Below are positions 9,330-25,144 of a DNA stretch of 55,026 nt, piece by piece. How positions within the stretch are numbered: the first letter of the stretch is position 1; each line of letters opens with the position of its first letter. The translations under genes and the position numbers were made by a program. Below the pieces are notes generated by a model. That model was given only the letters and a program-made list of their open reading frames with translations, did not search any database and was not told the DNA's origin. The DNA lies in contig JAKQCM010000119.1 of assembly GCA_029559155.1 (NCBI GenBank), forward strand, positions 1-55,026, read 5' to 3'. Origin of the DNA: Chloroflexota bacterium (GTDB taxonomy: Bacteria > Chloroflexota > Anaerolineae > Promineifilales > Promineifilaceae).

Positions 9330-9358
9330 AGTATAAAGGATACGAAAGATTATATCAA
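9330..9358 (-). promoter_or_regulatory. Sigma-70-type promoter for the riboswitch transcript
   Basis: TTGATA (9358-9353), a 17-nt spacer, then TATACT (9335-9330) on the minus strand. Transcription would start a few bases before the aptamer at 9320. Both boxes differ from consensus by one base each. Confidence 0.7.
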
Positions 9359-9548
9359 TGGTGGCATTGGTCTTTCCCACCAAAGCCTGGTTGAGCTAAC
9401 AGGGGCAGGTCTGTGTCAGGCCGGCCGTACTTTGAGCAATTGGGAAGGAGGAGCGTGATGGTCCGGGACTGCCCATAGATTGATAGCATCATGAATGATC
9501 TAGATGATAAATCAGATAGGACAATACGACGAACAACATGCACGATAC

Positions 9549-11477
9549 CTACACATCCAGGTTTCGCACTTCGCTACTGTGCGTCATGATAAACCGCTTG
9601 CGCGGAGCTACTTCACTGCCCATTAACATGTCGAATGTGCGATCCGCCAGCAGCGCATCCTCAATCGTCACTTGCAGCAATGTGCGTTCGCCGGGATCCA
9701 TCGTTGTTTCCCACAACTGCTGTGCGTTCATTTCGCCTAAACCCTTGTACCGCTGGATGCCCACCTTTTTCCCGGCCAACTGCTTCAGCAGCACTTCTTG
9801 CTGCGCCTCGGTGTAGGTGTAATGAAGTTGCTTGCCTTCTTTCACCGCAAACAATGGCGGTTGAGCAATAAACAGATGTCCGGCCTCGATGAGTACCGGC
9901 ATGTAGCGGAAGAAAAATGTCAGCAGCAGCGTGCGTATATGGCTGCCATCCACGTCGGCGTCGGTCATGATAATGATCCGGTGATACCGTAAGTTAGCAA
10001 TGTCCAGCGTTTCGCCGATGCCAATGCCTAAGGCAGAGATGAGGGCTTTCACCTCGTTGTTGGCCAGAATTTTGTCTAATCGTGCCCGCTCGGTGTTTAG
10101 AATTTTGCCGCGCAGGGGCAAAATCGCCTGGAAGTGGCGGTCGCGTCCTTGTTTAGCCGTGCCGCCGGCCGAATCACCCTCGACAATGTACAGTTCACAT
10201 TTGGCCGGATCGCGTTCGGAGCAATCGGCCAGTTTGCCGGGCAGAGTCAGGCTTTCCAGGGCACTCTTACGCATCACCAGGTCGCGCGCTTTACGGGCGG
10301 CGTCTCGCGCACGGGATGATGTGAGGCAACGATCAATAATTTTGCGCGCTTCGCGGGGGTTTTCTTCCAGGTAAGCTTGCAGCGCCTCGCTAGTAACGGA
10401 GGAAACGATGCCGCTGACTTCGGCGTTCATCAGCTTTACTTTGGTCTGGCTTTCAAATTGGGGGTCGGGGTGCTTTACACTAACGACAACGGTGATACCT
10501 TCGCGGGTATCATCGCTGGAAAAGTTGGTGTCTTTTTCCTTGAGGAAGTTGTTGTCGCGGGCATATTTGTTGATAATGCGGGTCACGGCCGTGCGTACAC
10601 CGGTTAAATGTGTGCCACCATCCGGTGTATGAATGGTATTGGCAAAGGCATACTCGGAAATGGCTACGCCTTCGGTGTACTGCATGGCGACTTCGACGCC
10701 GATGCGGTCCACTTCTTTTTGGACGTAGATGGGATCGTGTAAAACTTTACGGTTACGATTCAGGAAGCGCACAAACGATTTCACGCCGCCTTCAAAATAA
10801 AAGCTCATTTCGCGGGGGGTAGACGGCCGTTCGTCCCGCAATTTTATAAACACACTGCTCGTCACAAAGGCGATTTCGCGGAAATGGTTCATCAACGTTT
10901 CAAAACGATAGGTTTCCCCATCCTTGAAGATGGTTTCGTCGTAGCGGAAAGTAGAAGTTGTGCCGGTGTCTTCGCCCGGTTTTAATTTGCGCACCTTTTC
11001 CACCGGACCTTCAGGAATCCCCCGGTGGTAGCGCTGACGGTGGAGATAGCCATCCCGCTTCACGGTCACTTCCATCCAATCCGATAGGGCGTTTACCGCC
11101 GCTGCGCCGACGCCATGCAGCCCGCCGGACACTTTGTAGGCTGATTCGTCGAACTTGCCGCCAGCGTGCAGCGTCGTCATGACCAGTTGCAAGGCAGATA
11201 CTTTTTCGGTGGGATGCATGGCTACCGGAATGCCTACGCCGTTGTCGCTCACAGTCACCGATTCGTCAGGGTTAATCACCACCTCGATCCGGTCGCAGCG
11301 GCCGGCCATGGCCTCGTCAATGGAATTATCAACGATTTCCGTCACCATGTGGTGCAGCGCTTTGATATCTGTATCGTTGATGTACATACCCGGGCGGCGG
11401 CGGACGGCTTCCAAGCCTTTCAGGACTTGAATGCTGTTTTCATCGTATTTTGTCGTCGAATCAGTTTGTTTCGCCAT
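9549..11477 (-). CDS. gyrB: DNA gyrase subunit B
   Basis: At 642 residues it has the usual length for GyrB without the enterobacterial insert. In order: GHKL ATPase domain ([47 protein letters not shown]), transducer domain, TOPRIM domain ([15 protein letters not shown] and [19 protein letters not shown]), and C-terminal tail with [20 protein letters not shown]. It supplies ATP for negative supercoiling with GyrA. ParE is a possible alternative, but the TOPRIM and tail sequences fit GyrB better. gyrA is not in the window. Only two ACGGCCGT copies occur in it, well below its neighbours. Confidence 0.93.
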   Translation of the reverse strand: MAKQTDSTTKYDENSIQVLKGLEAVRRRPGMYINDTDIKALHHMVTEIVDNSIDEAMAGRCDRIEVVINPDESVTVSDNGVGIPVAMHPTEKVSALQLVMTTLHAGGKFDESAYKVSGGLHGVGAAAVNALSDWMEVTVKRDGYLHRQRYHRGIPEGPVEKVRKLKPGEDTGTTSTFRYDETIFKDGETYRFETLMNHFREIAFVTSSVFIKLRDERPSTPREMSFYFEGGVKSFVRFLNRNRKVLHDPIYVQKEVDRIGVEVAMQYTEGVAISEYAFANTIHTPDGGTHLTGVRTAVTRIINKYARDNNFLKEKDTNFSSDDTREGITVVVSVKHPDPQFESQTKVKLMNAEVSGIVSSVTSEALQAYLEENPREARKIIDRCLTSSRARDAARKARDLVMRKSALESLTLPGKLADCSERDPAKCELYIVEGDSAGGTAKQGRDRHFQAILPLRGKILNTERARLDKILANNEVKALISALGIGIGETLDIANLRYHRIIIMTDADVDGSHIRTLLLTFFFRYMPVLIEAGHLFIAQPPLFAVKEGKQLHYTYTEAQQEVLLKQLAGKKVGIQRYKGLGEMNAQQLWETTMDPGERTLLQVTIEDALLADRTFDMLMGSEVAPRKRFIMTHSSEVRNLDV

Positions 11478-11507
11478 GTGGAATCCTGCTTGTGGAAAGT
11501 TGTAGTT

Positions 11508-11541
11508 TGAGCAAAAAATAAAATTCTTTCGAGAATTTACC
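11508..11541 (-). terminator. AT-rich intrinsic terminator
   Basis: On the minus strand AAATTCT-CGA-AAGAATTT is followed by TATTTTTTG, just after the membrane protein stop codon at 11550 and before gyrB. Confidence 0.6.
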
Positions 11542-11549
11542 TTCTTGCC

Positions 11550-12533
11550 TCATGATCCAAGTGTTGGCCGCGGCTGTTGGGAGACACCCGCAAACAATAC
11601 CTGGTAACGATCACGGTAAAATATAAAGGTCGCCGCAACGAGCGAGGTCATCACAAAAGCGTGACCCACCATGCCGGCCAGGGTCAACCAGGAGCCGTCA
11701 TCGGCAATGAGTAGGACCATGCTCAATAAATTGCGGATGATGAGCAGCGCCAGCAGCATTCCCAGGGTGGGGATGAGGTGCAGACGCACCAATTGGAGGC
11801 TTTCAACGGCCGTCTGGAACAAAGAACGGCCGTGCCACGCCAACCCAAACGGCACAAAAAACAGATAAATCACCACCCACATCATAATCACCGGTCCTAA
11901 AAACAGGACCAGCGCCGCCAAAACGGTGCTGATGAAACCAAGCACCAGGCTGATGGGCAGCAAAGGAATGTACAACGCCAACCCCATGATGACCATCACC
12001 ACACTCAACCCAATCAACCGCAGCCACACTTTGACCATGCGGCTTATCAGGGCCAGCCCAGATAACGGCGTGTTGGCCGCGCCTGCGCGCTGCAAGCTTT
12101 GCGCAATTAAGGTGTAATAAACGGCCGTCAGCAGCAATCCCATCAAGCTAAACACCAAAAACAAGCCCATCCATGCGGCCACACTATCAAGCTCCACAAT
12201 CTGCGTCGGCAGCGGCGTCTTTTCCGGCGTCGCGCCAACCATCAGCGCAGGAATGCCCAGCAATGGGACAGACAGGCTGGTGAACAAATTAGTGCGTGGG
12301 GCCATCGCCAACAGCTGGCTGTTCAAATCGAGCAGAGCCTGATCTGTCGGCAGCAGCGATACAAATCGCTCGATAATCAGACGCCCGCTTAATCGAGGTC
12401 CCAGCCATAAAAAGCTGTCGAGCAGCACCGGCAGAAGGATCAACCAGAGGTGTTTGCTGGTGAAATCGAAGCCGGCGGCAATGGTTTGCCAGATACCCGG
12501 CAAGGGTGTTGTGTGTTCTTTCTTTTGCATCAT
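11550..12533 (-). CDS. Multi-pass membrane protein of unknown function
   Basis: 327 residues with about six hydrophobic segments. The first (LWLILLPVLLDSFLWLG) comes after a soluble start, and a loop of about 75 residues separates it from the next group. The helices at ~115-320 include long Leu/Val/Ile runs. It resembles uncharacterised Chloroflexota membrane proteins with an N-terminal 'GF.....HLWLILLP..LD..LWLGP' signature. It lies upstream of gyrB on the same strand, with a terminator between. There is no clear ribosome binding site. No function can be assigned. Confidence 0.7.
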   Translation of the reverse strand: MMQKKEHTTPLPGIWQTIAAGFDFTSKHLWLILLPVLLDSFLWLGPRLSGRLIIERFVSLLPTDQALLDLNSQLLAMAPRTNLFTSLSVPLLGIPALMVGATPEKTPLPTQIVELDSVAAWMGLFLVFSLMGLLLTAVYYTLIAQSLQRAGAANTPLSGLALISRMVKVWLRLIGLSVVMVIMGLALYIPLLPISLVLGFISTVLAALVLFLGPVIMMWVVIYLFFVPFGLAWHGRSLFQTAVESLQLVRLHLIPTLGMLLALLIIRNLLSMVLLIADDGSWLTLAGMVGHAFVMTSLVAATFIFYRDRYQVLFAGVSQQPRPTLGS

Positions 12534-12576
12534 GTCAACCGGTTGATTTTATCACAAATGTTCTACCTAAGCGAAA

Positions 12577-12613
12577 AAACGGCCGTTTCCCCACACAGGC
12601 GAAACGGCCGTTT
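12577..12613. terminator. Hairpin made of two AAACGGCCGTTT copies
   Basis: AAACGGCCGTTTC (12577-12589) and GAAACGGCCGTTT (12601-12613) pair over 13 bp around an 11-nt loop. It lies about 60 bp downstream of the amylopullulanase stop on the minus strand. The iterated palindrome seems to be used here as a transcript end. Confidence 0.6.
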
Positions 12614-12672
12614 CTCATACCCAGTTCAGGATGACCGGCTAACCATCAACCGTCATCCGTCACGCAACCTAT

Positions 12673-20034
<7,362 letters not shown>

Positions 20035-20046
20035 CCCTACTCCTTT

Positions 20047-20080
20047 AAGATTCGAATCTTTTCCGCCAGGTCACCTGGCG
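20047..20080 (-). promoter_or_regulatory. Two palindromes in the amylopullulanase leader
   Basis: AAGATTCGAATCTT (20047-20060, perfect 14 bp) touches the ribosome binding site of the minus-strand gene. CGCCAGGTCACCTGGCG (20064-20080, 8-bp arms) lies just beyond it. Either could be an operator or an mRNA hairpin that hides the start region. Confidence 0.55.
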
Positions 20081-20098
20081 AACATTGCGCCGAAAACA

Positions 20099-20142
20099 AT
20101 AAAAAAACGCCCATTCAGACAAATTATTTGTCCAAACAGGCG
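20099..20142 (-). terminator. Leader terminator upstream of the amylopullulanase
   Basis: On the minus strand CGCCTGTTTG-GACAAATAATTTGTC-TGAATGGGCG is followed by TTTTTTT. The inner arms pair perfectly and the outer arms pair with G-T wobbles. It lies about 65 nt before the start codon, in the direction of transcription. That points to attenuation of this gene rather than the end of another: the nearest upstream gene is divergent. Confidence 0.6.
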
Positions 20143-20240
20143 CAACTTACGTCACAAACTGCCAAAATCAACTGTTTCGAGCCGAAAAATACGATTTGTA
20201 GGCGCATCTCTTACACTTCTTCCGATCAACGACCACTCTA

Positions 20241-20270
20241 TTGTAATTACAAATTCCGAAAGCGTTTAAT
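20241..20270. promoter_or_regulatory. Operator-like sites in the divergent promoter region
   Basis: TTGTAATTACAA (20241-20252) is a perfect 12-bp palindrome. Next to it, on the minus strand, ATTAAACGCTTTCG (20270-20257) fits the central AARCGYTW core of LacI/CcpA-family operators, which often control amylase and maltose genes. The gap 20035-20578 separates the amylopullulanase from moxR; apart from these sites, the leader structures and one ACGGCCGT at 20408, I see little else. Confidence 0.45.
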
Positions 20271-20578
20271 TTGGGATAGTTACGTTTTGTAATGTTTGGT
20301 TGCCACAAAAGTAGTTGATGGCTCAACTATACCATTTGCCCATTTTTCCGTCAACAGGCACAAAAAGGAGATGGATTTATTGGTGATTTTGACTAACGGG
20401 GAGGGTAACGGCCGTTCCACACCCCACACCTGAAAAACAGATAAGAATCAATATACGATTTGCCCACGCCAGACCCCAAAATGTCACCAAAATACTACCA
20501 AGCACAGGGCAATCTTGGTATACTCTGCAAGTTCAATTCCAAAGCAACTTATCAATACCCCTCACAAGGAGTGTCTAT

Positions 20579-21529
20579 ATGGCTGATGTTCAGGCAATCG
20601 CCAATCGCATTGTAGAGAACGTAGAGCGTGTGATAATCGGCAAACGCGCCGCTGTGCAGCTAACAGTACTCGGACTGCTGTGTCAGGGCCACATTCTCAT
20701 CGAGGATGTCCCAGGCGTGGGCAAAACCGTGCTGGCCAAAACGCTGGCCAGGTCAGTCGGCTGCAAGTTCCAACGCATCCAATTCACTCCCGATATGCTG
20801 CCCAGCGACGTGACCGGCGTCTCTGTGTTTAACCAAAAGACGCGCGAATTTGAATTTCGCCCCGGGCCTATCCACGCCCAGATTGTCCTCGTCGACGAAA
20901 TCAATCGCGCCACCCCCAAAACCCAATCCGCCCTATTAGAATCCATGGAAGAACGTCAGGTCACGGTGGATGGGCACACCTACCCTCTGGGCAGTCCGTT
21001 CATGGTCCTGGCCACGCAAAACCCCATCGAATATGAAGGCACATTTCCGCTGCCAGAGGCACAGCTGGACCGCTTTATGCTGCGTTTGCGCCTGGGGTAT
21101 GCGGCCAAGAACGAAGAAATGGACATGCTGGCTCGCCAGCAGCACCAACATCCGCTCGATTCCATCGAACAGGTGGTTTCGGTAGAGGAATTATCGGCGG
21201 CTCAGGAAGCGATTAAAGATATTTACATCGACGATCTGGTTAAGGAATATATTGTCGACCTGGTGCGCGCAACGCGAGAACACCCGGAGGTGTATCTGGG
21301 CGCAAGTTCCAGAGGCGCATTGTCGATTTACCGTCTGGGGCAGGCGCGAGCGGCTATGTTCGGCCGCGATTTTGTGCTGCCGGACGATGTGAAGGCGTTG
21401 GCCGGCGCGGCGCTGAATCACCGCATTATCGTGGGGCCGGCGGCGCGTATTAAAGATATTGAGCCGGACGCCATTGTGCAGGAAATATTGGACAGCACGG
21501 CCGTTCCCGGGGCCAAAGTGAAAGCGTAA
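20579..21529 (+). CDS. MoxR-family AAA+ ATPase
   Basis: 316 residues. Walker A is [15 protein letters not shown] (about 42-56) and Walker B is [20 protein letters not shown] (about 103-122). Sensor 1 is in [23 protein letters not shown], and the C-terminal lid has [18 protein letters not shown]. MoxR proteins act as chaperones that help assemble or insert metal into partner proteins, usually encoded next to a DUF58 protein, as here 9 bp downstream. The start has CAAGGAGTGTCTAT. A -10-like TATACT at 20519-20524 may serve it, but its -35 is poor. Confidence 0.93.
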   Translation: MADVQAIANRIVENVERVIIGKRAAVQLTVLGLLCQGHILIEDVPGVGKTVLAKTLARSVGCKFQRIQFTPDMLPSDVTGVSVFNQKTREFEFRPGPIHAQIVLVDEINRATPKTQSALLESMEERQVTVDGHTYPLGSPFMVLATQNPIEYEGTFPLPEAQLDRFMLRLRLGYAAKNEEMDMLARQQHQHPLDSIEQVVSVEELSAAQEAIKDIYIDDLVKEYIVDLVRATREHPEVYLGASSRGALSIYRLGQARAAMFGRDFVLPDDVKALAGAALNHRIIVGPAARIKDIEPDAIVQEILDSTAVPGAKVKA

Positions 21530-21537
21530 AACCCTCT

Positions 21538-22839
21538 ATGGTGAACCAGCTAAAGCAACGGCGCACGGCCGTTTTCGGCTTGGCGCTTCTGGCCTTGATT
21601 GGCGGTCTGGCAACCGGCCGTGACATCTTGTTCGACCTGGCTTACATGCTGGGGCTGCTGCTCATCCTGTCCTTTTTTTGGGCCTGGATTAACTTAAATT
21701 GGGTTCATCTGGGTCGCGCCACTCGAGTACGCCGCACGCAAGTGGGACGGCCGTTAGAAGAACGCTTCACCATTCGCAACACCAGTTTCTTACCCAAACT
21801 ATGGCTGGAAATCCGCGATTTTTCCAACGTGCCCGGCCACAAAACCAGCTATGTCGTTAACAATTTGGGACCGCACCGCACGTTCACCTGGCGGGCCATC
21901 ACCGTTTGCCGTGAACGCGGCCGTTACCAGCTTGGCCCCATCCAACTGCGCACCAGCGATCCCTTTGGCCTCTTCCCCATGCAGCGCGACCTATCGCCAA
22001 CCTCCAACGTGGTTATCTACCCGCTGACATTTGACATTTACCAGTTTGCCTTGCCCATTGGCCTGCTGCCGGGCGGCGATGCGCTGCGCCGCCGCACACA
22101 TTATGTCACCACCAACGCTTCCGGCGTGCGCGATTATGCTCCGGGCGACAGCTTCAGCCGCATCCATTGGCCCAGCACGGCGCGGCGCGACCGCCTCATC
22201 GTAAAAGAATTTGAACTGGACCCCATGGCCGATATCTGGATCGTGCCGGACATGTCCGTCTTTGGGCACATTGCGCCGCGCCAAATGCCGCCGCAAAATG
22301 AACCGAAATCAGATTTGCTAGATTGGTTAGGCATTGCGGATTTTAAGCTGCCCGACGCCACGGAGGAATACACCGTCACCGTGGCGGCCTCGCTAGCGCA
22401 ATACTTTTTGCGCCATGATCGCTCCGTGGGCATGTTGGCGTATGGCCAATCGAATGAGGTGTTGCAGCCGGACCGCGGGGAACGGCAGATCAATCGCATT
22501 TTGGAGACGTTGAGCGTCTTGCGGGCGCAGGGACATGTGCCGGTTTACGACATGCTGCACGCCGAATCTTATCTGTTTCCCCGCGGCACAACGTTGATCG
22601 TGGTGACGCCGAATACGCAAGATGAGTGGGCTGTAGCGGCGCGGCAGCTTTCACGGCGCGGTTTGCGGCTGGTGACGGTGCTCATCGATCCCGAATCGTT
22701 TGGCGGGCGGCGATCCAGCGCTAAGCTGGCGGCGCTGCTGCAAAGCAGCGGCATGATGGCTTACCTGATTAGACGTGGGGATAATTTAACGGCCGTTCTC
22801 AGCCAAAATCCAAAACGGGCAAATTCGTTTACAGTGTAG
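21538..22839 (+). CDS. DUF58 domain membrane protein
   Basis: 433 residues. Two N-terminal helices (about 15-55: VFGLALLALIGGLATG and LAYMLGLLLILSFFWAWI) are followed by a soluble beta-rich part. The DUF58 core is at about 190-235, with GVRDYAPGDSFSRIHWPSTARRD-type residues in YAPGD, IHW and KEFE. A von Willebrand-like fold continues to the end. DUF58 proteins pair with MoxR ATPases and are thought to bind metals or act in envelope assembly. Five ACGGCCGT-type sites in the pair of genes show the usual local composition. Confidence 0.88.
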   Translation: MVNQLKQRRTAVFGLALLALIGGLATGRDILFDLAYMLGLLLILSFFWAWINLNWVHLGRATRVRRTQVGRPLEERFTIRNTSFLPKLWLEIRDFSNVPGHKTSYVVNNLGPHRTFTWRAITVCRERGRYQLGPIQLRTSDPFGLFPMQRDLSPTSNVVIYPLTFDIYQFALPIGLLPGGDALRRRTHYVTTNASGVRDYAPGDSFSRIHWPSTARRDRLIVKEFELDPMADIWIVPDMSVFGHIAPRQMPPQNEPKSDLLDWLGIADFKLPDATEEYTVTVAASLAQYFLRHDRSVGMLAYGQSNEVLQPDRGERQINRILETLSVLRAQGHVPVYDMLHAESYLFPRGTTLIVVTPNTQDEWAVAARQLSRRGLRLVTVLIDPESFGGRRSSAKLAALLQSSGMMAYLIRRGDNLTAVLSQNPKRANSFTV

Positions 22840-22844
22840 GCATG

Positions 22845-22880
22845 GCCGGGGCTGAAGATTTTGTATCTCCAGCCCTGGCG
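22845..22880. terminator. Bidirectional terminator hairpin
   Basis: GGGCTG-A-AGAT-TTTGT-ATCT-C-CAGCCC lies between the stops of the converging DUF58 and miaB genes. The two-part stem works on either strand. Confidence 0.7.
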
Positions 22881-22888
22881 ATCAGGTA

Positions 22889-24280
22889 TCACACAATTAT
22901 CAGGGGGATGGAGGCGGGCATGTCGGCAACGGCCGTCACCCGCTCCACTTTGGGGCGATCCACTGCCACGCCTGAGAGGCTCCAGGGGCCGGTGTGCTGA
23001 ATTTGCACCCGCACCAACTGCCCTTTCAGGTCGCGGGGATCATCAAAGAAGACCAGTTTGCTTTGCGGTGTGCGTCCACGCCAGCGCCCTTTTTGCTGCT
23101 CTTCCACCAAAACTTCTACGGTTTCCCCCAACCAGCGCTTATTTTTCTTTTCCCCAATTTCCTTTTGCAGCTGTTCGATCATTTGGAAGCGGCGGCGTTT
23201 TTCGTCTTCGGGCACATCATCGACCATGCGGCGGGCGCTGACCGTGCCGGGGCGCGGACTGTAACGGGCCAGGTGGACTTTGTCCAACTCTAATTCGCGC
23301 AGCAGGTCGTAGGTTTTTTGGAACTGCACGGCCGTTTCCCCCGGAAAACCCACGATAATGTCATTGTGAATCGCCACGTCGGGGATAATCTGGCGAATGC
23401 GAGACACCAGACGGCGATACTCATCGGCGGTGTAGCCGCGTTTCATTTCGCGCAGCACATCATCATCACCCGCCTGGATGGGAATTTCGATTTGCGGCAT
23501 CACTTTGGGCAGTTCGGCCACAGCGCGCAAAATTTTATCGGTCATGTAGTTGGGGTGACTGGTCAGAAAACGGATGCGCTCCAACCCATCTATGCCATTG
23601 ATCACGCGCAGCAAATCGGCCAGGTCGGGGCCATCCGCGACATCGTACCCATAACGGTCCACAATTTGCCCCAGCAGCATGACCTCCTTCACTCCCTGGG
23701 CCACCAGCGAGCGGACCTCGGCGGCGATTTCGCCCACCGGGCGGCTGCGTTCTATACCACGGCGCTGGGGGATGATGCAAAACGAGCAGGCATGCGAGCA
23801 GCCATACACCACCGAAACCGGCGCAGCGACCAATTCGCCGCGTTGATCGGCCGGTAAAATGACTTCGCCATCCAGCCAGGCATGGCGCTGGGCCGTGCTT
23901 TCCAGCTCATAGGTCTGGTCTTCGCCTTGTTTTAGATGAGAAACGAGCGGCAAGCCATCGGTGCTGGGTTCCATGAAGACATCCACAAAGGGGAAACGTC
24001 TTTCCAGGGCTTCATTGCCGCGCACGCCGACAATGCAGCCCATGACGGCGATGGTCATGTCGGGGTTCTGGTCTTTCAGCGGGCGCAAATTATCGAGTTT
24101 GTTGTAGGCTTTGTCTTCGGACTGCTGACGCACGGTGCAGGTTTCCAGGACGACAACATCGGCTTCTTCCAGGCGCGGCGCGGCGTGGTAGCCGATTTTT
24201 TCTAATTCGGTGGCTACGCGCCGGGCGTCAGCGTAATTCATCTGACAGCCGGTAATCCAAAAGTAATAGGTTTTGTTCAT
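22889..24280 (-). CDS. miaB: tRNA-2-methylthio-N6-dimethylallyladenosine synthase
   Basis: About 463 residues from the ATG at 24280; a TTG start 12 nt upstream is also possible. The UPF0004 domain has its three cluster Cys in WITGCQMN, LETCTVRQ and VMGCIVG. The radical SAM cluster motif is CSHACSFC near residue 160-167, with IIPQRRG after it. The TRAM domain is at the C-terminus (GETVEVLVEEQQKGRWRGR in part). MiaB inserts sulfur and a methyl group at position 2 of isopentenyl-A37 in tRNAs. The first motif, GCQMN, distinguishes MiaB from RimO. The gene stands alone between a hairpin and a methyltransferase gene. Confidence 0.92.
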   Translation of the reverse strand: MNKTYYFWITGCQMNYADARRVATELEKIGYHAAPRLEEADVVVLETCTVRQQSEDKAYNKLDNLRPLKDQNPDMTIAVMGCIVGVRGNEALERRFPFVDVFMEPSTDGLPLVSHLKQGEDQTYELESTAQRHAWLDGEVILPADQRGELVAAPVSVVYGCSHACSFCIIPQRRGIERSRPVGEIAAEVRSLVAQGVKEVMLLGQIVDRYGYDVADGPDLADLLRVINGIDGLERIRFLTSHPNYMTDKILRAVAELPKVMPQIEIPIQAGDDDVLREMKRGYTADEYRRLVSRIRQIIPDVAIHNDIIVGFPGETAVQFQKTYDLLRELELDKVHLARYSPRPGTVSARRMVDDVPEDEKRRRFQMIEQLQKEIGEKKNKRWLGETVEVLVEEQQKGRWRGRTPQSKLVFFDDPRDLKGQLVRVQIQHTGPWSLSGVAVDRPKVERVTAVADMPASIPLIIV

Positions 24281-24300
24281 AGATGTTTCCAAAACAAAAA

Positions 24301-24360
24301 GATTGGGGAATGAAGGTTGAAGGTCAGGCTTGCCTGATCTTTAATCTCCAGTCCCCAATC
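24301..24360. repeat. Composite intergenic hairpin
   Basis: Outer arms GATTGGGGA (24301-24309) and TCCCCAATC (24352-24360), with an inner palindrome GATCAGGCAAGCCTGA-like around 24327-24342. It overlaps the last codons of the methyltransferase gene and lies before miaB on the minus strand. The words resemble the GGAGATT hairpin at 47126-47192. Confidence 0.6.
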
Positions 24361-25144
24361 TCCCGATTAAAATAGCTTCAGTTAAGTAGAAGGCGATTCT
24401 ATCGCCGGTCCGGGTAGGCGTCAAGAACTCAGCCACGGCCGTTGGCGCTTGCAGCAGCATCGCCTGCAGCCGGATGCGGTCCTCATCGGAAACGTGCATC
24501 CGGTCGGTCCAACTGGCAAAGTCCATTTCCTTGCGCAGCGTTTCAGCGTGGTCCAGCGCCAGACCGGCCTTCACAAACGCATCCATCCATTCATCCAGGC
24601 TGAGACAACGGCCGTGACCCGGATCGCGCAGTTTCTCGAAGGCGTTAACATACCGGCCTGCTTCGCGCTGCAATTGAGCCTTTTTGCCACGCAGGCGGCT
24701 GCCGGGCACGATGTTGTCCACGATGGCCAGACGGCCGTTTTCCTTCAGCACACGCGCCGCCTCGGCTAAAAATCGGCCAATGTCCGGGAAATGATGGGCG
24801 GCGATACGACAGGTCACCAAATCGAATTCCTGATCGCTAAAAGGCAAATCATCCACGTCGGCCGTTTCGACCGACAGGTTCGTTAAGCCGCGTTCTTGAG
24901 CGCCAACGGCCGTTTTTTGCAGCATCTGCGGCGTAATATCTGTGGCCACCACCGAGGCGACCAGGGGAGCCAGGGTAAAAGCGGTATGTCCTGCCCCGGT
25001 AGCCAGGTCCAGCACGCGCCAATCTGGCTGAGGGCGCAGCAGTTCCACCAGCCGGTTCAAACTGGCGCCTTTGGCATGAACCGAACTGGTTACGTAGGCG
25101 TCGGCGCTGGCGCCAAATAAGGATTGGACAATTTGTTTGCTCAT
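24341..25144 (-). CDS. Class I SAM-dependent methyltransferase
   Basis: 267 residues. Motif I is VLDLATGAGHTAF (about 44-56), the acidic end of strand 2 is VATDITPQML, and motif IV is FDLVTCRIAAHHF. After that RVLKENGRLAIVDN gives the Methyltransf_11/UbiE-like pattern. The substrate is unknown. The start codon overlaps the stop of the upstream 871-residue protein by 4 bp (ATGA), so the two are translationally coupled, although their functions are not obviously linked. Confidence 0.85.
   Translation of the reverse strand: MSKQIVQSLFGASADAYVTSSVHAKGASLNRLVELLRPQPDWRVLDLATGAGHTAFTLAPLVASVVATDITPQMLQKTAVGAQERGLTNLSVETADVDDLPFSDQEFDLVTCRIAAHHFPDIGRFLAEAARVLKENGRLAIVDNIVPGSRLRGKKAQLQREAGRYVNAFEKLRDPGHGRCLSLDEWMDAFVKAGLALDHAETLRKEMDFASWTDRMHVSDEDRIRLQAMLLQAPTAVAEFLTPTRTGDRIAFYLTEAILIGRLGTGD

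Noticed and set aside
9355-9543. 62-codon minus-strand frame before the riboswitch promoter
   Set aside because: It overlaps the promoter, has no domain and no ribosome binding site.
20519-20524. TATACT as a -10 box for moxR
   Set aside because: No acceptable -35 box at 16-18 nt; kept only as a remark.
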